A stretch of DNA of 64,000 nucleotides. It comes from Sepiola atlantica. Taxonomy: Eukaryota; Mollusca; Cephalopoda; Sepiida; Sepiolidae. Position numbers and translations under genes: made by a program. Numbering within the stretch: position 1 is the first letter of the stretch; every line of letters begins with the position of its first letter. Of this stretch, positions 57,578-64,000 are shown in pieces. The stretch is taken from positions 59,133,080 to 59,197,079 of the forward strand of contig OY744529.1 of assembly GCA_963556195.1 (NCBI GenBank). The letters are read 5' to 3'. Below the pieces are notes generated by a model that saw nothing but the letters and a program-made list of their open reading frames with translations, searched no databases and was not told where the DNA came from.

Positions 57578-58074
57578 AGGATATAGTTGTAAATATGGGG
57601 CTACCCCCCACCTCTCAACGAAAAAAGAACACTTTTTGATACTTGTGCAGTTTACGGAGCGGGTTATTTTTTAGATAACATTTTCAAGTTAAATTACATT
57701 TTTACGACGTCTTTTGTTTATTAAATTGTTAGGTGAAAGTACAGAATCGTTAGCAAAGTCCCCCTCCCGATGTTAAGAATGGCTTTCTTAATAATGTTAT
57801 TATTTCAACCCGGTCCGTAGTACCATCTTTTCCATTTATTATATTAATAAAAAAGTAGAAAATTAAAATCCTATTACTAGATTAAATCCATCATAATGGC
57901 TTTCGGTTTCTTCGAAAATAAGTCAGCCATTTTAATATTTTGTTAATAGGTGAACTAATAAATCCATTACTTCGTGTTCGACATTTGAAAGGAATTTGGA
58001 AGCATTTAAACTGTCGAATAGAAAGTTATTTAAACTTGGTTAAAAATTCTTAGCAAATCTTAATGCATTAAAAG

Positions 58075-59620
58075 CCCCCCCCCCCCCCACAGATGTCACT
58101 CAGTTGTGCTGTGAGAATTTTCCACATTATTGGTAGACATGTTATCGGTCTGTAGTTGCTGGGGGTCGTTCCCTTTTTGGGGTCTTTTTGTATTAATGTT
58201 GTTCTTCCTTCCGTCATCCATTCTGGTACGTCTGTTTTGCAGATACATCCACTCAGTTTCTGCGCTAGTCTTTCATGCAGGGTCGTGAATTTTTAAAACC
58301 AGTATGCATGTATTCCATCGTGGCCTGGTGCTCTCCAGTTTGCCATTTTTCTTAGGGTTTTCTTGATCGTTTCTTTGTTAATTTCTGTTTCGGTTCCTTC
58401 TTCGATTTCCGGCAGTTCATCTTTCATGTTTTTCAACCATTGGGCATTCTTGTTGTGCTTTTTTGGTTCTTCCCATATCTTGCTCCAGAATTGTTTTGTT
58501 TCTGTTGAGTTCGGTTGCTCTGTTGTTGTTTTTTCTCCATTTACGTTTTTGTAAAACTGGCTTTCATTGTTTTCAAAGGTCCTGTTCTGTTTGCTCTGTT
58601 CTGATTTGCACCTGTATCGTCTCAGTCTTCCTTCTATTGCTGCTATCTTTTGTTTTATTTCTTCATGTTTCTCATTTAGTTTTTCCTTGCGTTTCTGATT
58701 TTTGCTTCTTAATTGTTTCATGTCCTCCTTCCTTCTGTTCACGGTTTTAGCTTCTTTCCTAAGTTTGGTGATCTGGGTTTCCAGTCTGATTTCCCATCCA
58801 GGTTTTGTCGATCTACTCTTTTGTCCATTCTCTTCGTTTCTTAGTTTCATACTTACCGATTTTGCCCCTGCATATATCAGGTTGTTTAGGTCTGTCATAG
58901 TTTCTGTTGGGATGTGTGTGAGGAGTCTGTTTACTCTTTCTGTTTCTGCTTTTAACTTCTTCGCTACTTCATTCCTGAGAAATGGGAGCTTTGTTTTGTT
59001 TTCTAACATGTATCGTCTAATGTTCTCCACTTCACTTGTTTCTCTTTCGTTGAGTTCTATCTCAGCAGGTTCTGTGGTTCCGCAGTCTTCTATCTAATCT
59101 GGTTCTGTGATTCCGTAGTCTTCAATCTCTTCAGTTTCAGTGTGTATGTTTTGCCCGTCCTCTTCCTGTGGTTTCTTATTTGGTGGTGTTTCTTGCTCCG
59201 TTTCGCCATTAACTTTCTGTCTGATTTCCGTCAGTTCCATCTCCGAGAACCATCCTCGCTTGATCTGCTATCCTTTGTTCCATTGTATGGTAGTCACTAG
59301 CAATGTCCCAGAGATGTTTCATTCGTTTTAGGTAGCCTCTTTCTGTAGGGTAGCGGCTTTTATAATAGCACTCCATCACCAGTCTGTTCTCTCTCGTGGT
59401 CCATTTCTTTCTATATCTTTTCAGTTTGCTGTTTTCGCTCTGGTTTTCCTGTCTTTGGTCTGTGTCCTTGTCATACCTGGAATCAGAGAGGTTACTTACC
59501 TGGTTCTTGTCCGTTGTCTTGTTTCTGAAATGAGAAGGGCCAACATTCGCAGGATGCGGATCGGGCCCCCCATGTTGGCTAACGAGGGAGCACCTGCCCA
59601 TCATGACACTCAGGTCTTTC
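58075..59620 (-). pseudogene. R4/Dong-like LINE, 5' half (N-terminus to RT start)
   Basis: On the minus strand the copy starts directly at the edge of a (TAA)n tract near 59620. The first frame (59604-59209) begins 'MMGRCSLVSQHGG' and contains 'RKKWTTRENRLVMECYYKSR', a Myb-like helix typical of these LINEs, and 'EQRIADQARMVL'. After a frameshift near 59265 and a stop near 59094, a 245-codon frame (59030-58293) carries a long Lys/Glu-rich coiled-coil-like region. It ends 'MANWRAPGHDGIHAYWF', the RT motif 'NW.APG.DGIH.YW'. After one stop the frame continues 'KFTTLHERLAQKL', 'VPEWMTEGRTTLIQKDP' and 'NYRPITCLPIMWKILT', and breaks off at the C14 run. RT active-site YxDD is absent. Confidence 0.82.
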
Positions 59621-59655
59621 TATTATTATTATTATTATTATTACTATTATTATTA

Positions 59656-59704
<49 letters not shown>

Positions 59705-59863
59705 CAACATTATCATTATTATCATTATTATTATTATTATTATTACTATTATTATTATTATTATTATTATAATCATCATCATTATCATTATTATCATTAT
59801 TATTATTATCATCATCATTATTATTATTATTATTATTATTAGCAGCAGCAGCAGCAGCAGCAG
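59621..59863. repeat. (ATT)n/(ATC)n microsatellite with (CAG)n end
   Basis: About 220 bp of TTA/TCA trinucleotides followed by seven GCA units (59842-59863). The long Leu, Ile or Tyr frames across it are artefacts. The 5' end of the R4-like LINE lies at its left edge. Confidence 0.95.
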
Positions 59864-59903
59864 CTGCAAATATATGCTGCCTCCGGTTGCCAGTTGGAAG
59901 AAG

Positions 59904-60225
59904 AACAGATACTAGACTACCCCCACATCTCTCAAAAAAGGAGGACGTAATGCCTGGGAGGATGGTATCATAGCAGAACAGATACTACACTACCTCCACA
60001 CCTCTCAAAAAAGGAGGAGGTAATGTCTGGGAGGATGGTATAATGACAACAGAACAGATACTTCACTACCTCTACACCTCTCAAAAAAGGAGGACATAAT
60101 GCCTGGGAAGATCGTATCATGACAACAGAACAGATACTACACTACCTCTGCACCTCTCAAAAAAGGAAGACGTAATGCCTGGGAGGATGATATCATGACA
60201 ACAGAACAGATACTACACTACACTA
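59904..60225 (+). repeat. 76-bp tandem repeat, about 4.3 copies
   Basis: The unit includes 'CAGATACTACACTACCTC', 'CACCTCTCAAAAAAGGAGGA' and 'GGGAGGATGGTATCATGACA'. Copies differ at a few positions each. Confidence 0.92.
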
Positions 60226-60360
60226 TGCCCCTGAATTGAGCATTTAAAGATAGTACATTAGTCTGAAATAATATATACTATACTATTTCATAATCAGTAC
60301 AATAGTCTTAAGTTTTGGCTTCAGACAGACAGACAGATACATAATCTCCATTATTAATAG

Positions 60361-61050
60361 ATTTGTACTCACTAGGAGTTCTCACACAAGTCATCAGTGA
60401 TTGCTCACTGACAACCGGTGGTATTCCCTGGAGTCTGAGTGACAACAAGTCTCCCCAGATTTCTAGTATTCTCCACCTCTTTTCGATAGCCACCGCAAAT
60501 AACCATGTAGTATCGCAACAGCCGTTTACCATTGATCGTGGTGGCAATAAGCCTCCCCAAGGTCCCAGCACTCTCTGCACTTCCAGTGGAGGTCTAGTTT
60601 GTGCTGTCCCTCCTCGGTCTTCTCATCCTCCTTGATCCTATGCAAATATTTTGTGTGGTGTCAGCCTAGGCTGGTACCATTTTTTATTTTTATTTTTATT
60701 TTATTTTTTTATTTATTAAAAAAAAATTTTTTTTTAAATTCTTATTTATTTTTTTTTTAAGGGGAGCGGGGGAGCTTATGGCGTTTCTTGCTATTTCTGT
60801 TCATTGGTTCATTTTTGTGTCATGTCAGCTGAGGCCGGTGTAATTTATTGGGGTGGGGGGAGCTCATAAAGTGATGTTTCGTGCATTTTCTGTTCCTTGG
60901 TTGGTGATGTGGTGTTCTTTCTGTGGTTTTGTTTTCTTCCTGTTGTAGATTCCATGTGACCCTTCGTAGCTTATGCAGATTGGTTTCTGCATTCGAGGAT
61001 TTTTCTTAAGATTGCAGCTGTTTTGATCATTGCTGTCCTTTGTATAGTTT
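60361..61050 (-). mobile_element. R4/Dong-like LINE 3' end, copy A
   Basis: The minus strand starts near 61050 with 'AAACTATACAAAGGACAGCA' and 'ATGATCAAAACAGCTGCAAT', the extreme C-terminal region also present at 61735-61610. It then has the 3' UTR 60680-60361, shared with copies B (61520-61165) and C (62755-62395). UTR anchors include 'TCCCCAGATTTC' and 'GTGTGGTGTCAGCC' on the plus strand. It is heavily 5'-truncated. Confidence 0.7.
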
Positions 61051-61053
61051 CAA

Positions 61054-61067
61054 TGATGATGATGATA

Positions 61068-61151
<84 letters not shown>

Positions 61152-61152
61152 T
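61054..61152. repeat. (GAT)n microsatellite
   Basis: About 32 GAT units with one interruption. It is the 3' tail of LINE copy B on the minus strand and the 5' neighbour of copy A. The poly-Asp frame is an artefact. Confidence 0.95.
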
Positions 61153-61159
61153 TGTTGTT

Positions 61160-62345
61160 TACTTACTAGCAGTTTTCACAAAGGCCGTCATCAGTGATTG
61201 CACACTGATAATCACCAGTGGTGTTCCCTGGATTCTGAGTGACAACAAGTCTCCCCAGATTTCCAGTGCTCTCCACCTCTTCAGATAACTACTGCAAATG
61301 AATTTGCGTTATCACAACAGACACTTACAATTGATTTCTCGTTTGCAACGACCATTGGCCTTCTCTGGGATTTGGATGGCAATAAGCCTCCCCAATGTTC
61401 CAGTTCTCTCCGCACTCTTCCACTGGAGGTCTGGTTAGTGCTATATCCCCTCGGTCTTTCCATCTCCCTGAACTTTCACGACTGTCTTGTGTGGTATCAG
61501 CCGGGGCTGGTGCCATCACTTTTTTTTTGGGGGGGGGGGGTTAGTTTATGAAATTTCTTGCAGTTTCTGTTTCTTGTGGTGCTCTTTATGTTATTTTGGT
61601 TTCTTCCTATTGCACCTTGCATGTGATTGGTTAGTCTTTGTAGCTTATGTGGAAAGGTTTCTGCATTCAAAGATTTTCCTTAAGATGTCAGCTGTTGTAA
61701 TCATTGCCGTCTGTTGTATGGTCTCAGTCTTCTGTTTAATTCCAATTTCTCCCACTCTTTTTTCCCAGGTTCATCGGAACTGTTCCTGATGCTCCTAATA
61801 TTATTGGTATTATATTTACTTTCTTAATACTCCATATCCCTTTCAATTCTTTGCCGAGTTCTGTGAATTTGCTTCGTCTTTCTGTCTCTTTGGTTTTCAC
61901 CCTGTGGTCAGCTGGGATGGCAAAATCTATGATTTGGCAGGATTTTTCTATCTTGTTGACTATTATCGCATCCGGTCTCCTTGCTTGTATGAGTTTATCT
62001 GTTTGTACCTCCATATCCCAGAAGATTTTTTGTTTTTCGTTTTCGAGTACTGTCTCTGGTTTATGTTTGTACCAGTTGTCCGAGTGTTCGAAATGCATTT
62101 GTTGGCATAGCTCCCAGTGTACTGCTTTCCCCACACAGTCATGCCTATTTTTGTATTCTCTTTAAGCCAGTTTTGGGCATTCACTTATTATATAATTTAC
62201 TGTTTCATCTCTTTGTATGCACAATCTGCATTTACTGTTTTCCTGGGTTTTATCTATTTTAGCTTTAATGTAATTGGTCCTAATCGCATTGTTTTGTGCA
62301 GCCGTCAGTAAGGATTCCGTTTTTTTGTTTAGGTGTCCTCTTCTC
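61160..62345 (-). pseudogene. R4/Dong-like LINE C-terminus with CCHC-like motif and RLE endonuclease, copy B
   Basis: Starting near 62345 the minus strand encodes 'SWAWLRRGHLNKKTESLLTA', then a finger-like 'CRLCIQRDETVNYIISECPK', then (62134-61736) 'HSDNWYKHKPETVLENEKQK'. The last segment holds the endonuclease core 'RRPDAIIVNKIEKSCQIIDF' with the catalytic-type PD...(D/E)xK arrangement, 'AIPADHRVKTKETE' and 'NIIPIILGASGTVPMNLGKK'. It then runs into the 3' UTR shared with copies A and C (to about 61165) and the (GAT)n tail. It is 5'-truncated just inside the RT C-terminus. One stop lies near 62165. Confidence 0.8.
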
Positions 62346-62359
62346 AGCCATGCCCAACT

Positions 62360-62755
62360 ATTTTTTTATTATCATTATTATTATTATTTAATCAGTAGGA
62401 ATTTTCACATAAGTCATTATCAGTAATCGCTCACTGACAATAATCAGTGGTTTTCCCTGGAGTCTGAATAACAACATATCTCCCCAGATTTCCACCACTC
62501 TCCACTTCTTTCGATAAACGTTGCAAATCATGTTGTATTACTGCAACAACCGTTTACCATTTGTTTCTTACTAGCAACGACCGTTGGTCTTCTCTGGAAT
62601 GTAATTGGTAATAAGCCCCCCAAGGTTCTAGTACTCTCTGTACCCTTTCACAGGAGGTCTGGTTCGTGCTCTCCTTCCTCGGTCTTTTCATCTTCCTTCT
62701 CCTTTCACAATAATTTTGTGTAGTATCAGCGGAGGCTGGTGCCACCACATGCATA
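62360..62755 (-). mobile_element. R4/Dong-like LINE 3' UTR, copy C, with (TAA)n tail
   Basis: The third copy of the 3' UTR, ending on the minus strand in an (AAT)n-type tail (62390-62362), immediately before copy B starts. No coding sequence is attached; the upstream junction is near 62755. Confidence 0.72.
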
Positions 62756-62759
62756 TTTT

Positions 62760-63490
62760 ATTTGCGGTGAGGAGGGGGGGGTCAGTTTATGGGATTTCTG
62801 GCAGTTTTAGTTAGCTTGGACGTGTGCATCCGATGGCCTATCAATGCATCAAGTGTGGTGTGCTGTATGTTTTGTGCTCGTCACCTTCTTTTTTCAGTCC
62901 ACATCACTGGCTAGCCTTGGCACAAAGGGACCAGAGTGCATAAGACTTTCCTGCCCGTACATAGCCTCTCCATAGACAAGCTCCATGCAGTGCCTCTCTG
63001 TGCCGACGCATGTCAATTGAGTACCTTCCGGACTCAAGCAGAACTGCAGGAGACGCGGATGTGGTCTGCCCCGACGCATATATGGACAAACCCTGATGCC
63101 ATGAACAGGCCCCTAGCTTTGGGTAAATAGTATCATTGCCTTGTGGTTATTCGTTGGTTAGATAAAGGCTAAGGGAGTAAACCCCAACAGAAAATCTGGA
63201 GTGTAGCCCCAAAGGCAGACAAGCACTGTACTCAGCTCTACTCTGCAGTCAACCTGGTGCCAGATGTACTGGTACTTTCATTCCTCTGGGCAACATCAGC
63301 AAGACCGAGAGGGATATTCTGATGATAGTGCAACTCACTCTCTTCATAGATCTGCACTGGGCAGCACCCTGGAGAGAAAACTTCAGCTATGCATCTGTAT
63401 AGGACCAAACAGGAAAGCGACAGTTACTGGTTATAAGCCTACAGCTGAATTGGCGTACAGCTAGGTGCCAAGGGTCGTTATCAACAGTGG
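62760..63490 (+). other. GC-richer region, probably LINE 5' UTR
   Basis: Base composition rises compared with the rest of the window and is continuous with the LINE at the end. Small frames on both strands show no motif. It may be the 5' UTR or ORF1 region of the terminal LINE. Confidence 0.35.
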
Positions 63491-63492
63491 GA

Positions 63493-63702
63493 GAGGTTAT
63501 TTAACTTTATTGGACAGCTACTGCCCGCCATGAAGCTGAGCAACCTTCAGGCAGTAAGGTGCTACACTGTCACTTGTTGGAATAATCCTATACCTTACAC
63601 ATCCAGTAAGTCAGGTGGTCAGTGACGGTGTAGCACGTTACTGCTTGAGGGTTGCTCAGCTTTATGGCGGACAGTAGCTGTCCAATGAAGTTGAATAACC
63701 TC
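63493..63702. repeat. Inverted repeat with arms of about 80 bp
   Basis: From 'GAGGTTATTTAACTTTATTG' to 'GTAAGGTGCTACACTGTCAC' (63493-63573) the sequence reappears in reverse complement at about 63620-63702 with a few mismatches. The spacer is about 47 bp. The whole could fold into one long hairpin. Confidence 0.9.
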
Positions 63703-63709
63703 TTTATTA

Positions 63710-64000
63710 AGACTCAAGTTAGACATTGCTGCTCTACAAGAAACTCACTTAGCAGACTCTGGATGCCTAAATGAGACTATACCTTCTTCTGACAAGGGAA
63801 GAAGGAAGAGAAAGTCCCCGAACATGGTGTTGTTTTTGCAGTCAGAAACTAACTGCTGGAAAATGTACAACTCTCTGATTCCGCCACTGAACGCCTAATT
63901 TCACTGCGTTTAAACACCACAGATGGATCAATTAACCTATTGTGTGTGTACGCCCTAACACTCGTGTCACCTGATGACACAAAGGAGCATTTCTACATTC
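63710..64000 (+). pseudogene. LINE endonuclease (APE-type) fragment, cut by window end
   Basis: The plus strand starts 'KLDIAALQETHLADSGCLN', with the QET motif whose Glu binds metal in AP-endonuclease-like LINE nucleases. After a frameshift near 63765 it continues 'EHGVVFAV', 'SATERLISLRLNTTDGSINL' and 'LCVYALTLVSPDDTKEHFY', the order of this endonuclease domain. Two stops are present. The rest of the element lies beyond the window. Confidence 0.75.

Noticed and set aside
59579..59869. Long Leu-, Ile/Met- and Tyr-rich open frames
   Set aside because: They are translations of the (ATT)n/(ATC)n microsatellite in different frames.
61040..61288. Poly-Asp protein
   Set aside because: It is the (GAT)n tail of a LINE copy followed by LINE 3' UTR.
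1..64000. CRISPR arrays, operons or bacterial gene clusters
   Set aside because: Tandem repeats lack the spacer structure of CRISPR, and all coding remnants are eukaryotic transposable elements.

Overview
The window looks like an intergenic or intronic stretch of a large, AT-rich, repeat-laden animal genome. I found no convincing host protein-coding gene, rRNA or tRNA. Every recognisable protein homology belongs to a transposable element, and nearly all are broken by stops and frameshifts. The mixture is typical of a lophotrochozoan: mariner, Merlin and Academ-like DNA transposons, R4/Dong-like and other LINEs, a Penelope-like element, LTR elements, tRNA-derived SINEs, and LINE tails ending in (TGA)n next to a conserved 'ACATGCTGGCATGTG' block. 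I infer a cephalopod mollusc, probably an octopus. That is recognition of repeat style, not a search result.

Layout. 0-9 kb: four decayed mariner-type transposases, an uncharacterised repeat, paired (TA)n tracts and short tandem repeats. 9-10 kb: a Ty3/gypsy pol fragment on the minus strand. 10.9 kb: a 3' end of an abundant LINE family; related fragments lie at 22.8, 33.4, 34.4, 40.7 and 48.1 kb. 12.4-16.9 kb: a structurally complete LTR retrotransposon with about 1.13 kb LTRs and a 4-bp target duplication, but no gag-pol, sitting next to a Merlin transposase fragment. 17.8 kb: a probable solo LTR. 18-23 kb: simple and tandem repeats. 24-32 kb: a stem-loop repeat family in two orientations, an RLE-type LINE tail, a long-TIR foldback element, SINEs and an LTR. 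33-51 kb: LINE and Penelope fragments, a tRNA-derived SINE, a MITE with arms over 110 bp, microsatellites and a possible Helitron end.

51.9-57.35 kb: an almost whole Academ-like DNA transposon. It has TIRs of roughly 150 bp, a Cys-rich finger at the N-terminus, an XPG-like nuclease region and a CXC-like tail. Its single minus-strand gene, about 1,450 codons, is broken in many places. 58.1-62.8 kb: a head-to-tail pile-up of R4/Dong-like LINEs, all on the minus strand and separated by trinucleotide microsatellites, which suggests repeated insertion into (TAA)n/(GAT)n targets. 63.5-64 kb: an 80-bp-arm inverted repeat at the start of another LINE, whose endonuclease region runs off the window.

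The parts are successive insertions, some nested, and do not form a pathway. The best candidates for something under-described are the Academ-like element with its terminal hairpin and subterminal repeats, the microsatellite-targeting LINE array, the coding-free long-LTR element, and the two long-arm foldback/MITE families. All homology calls are by eye from translated motifs.
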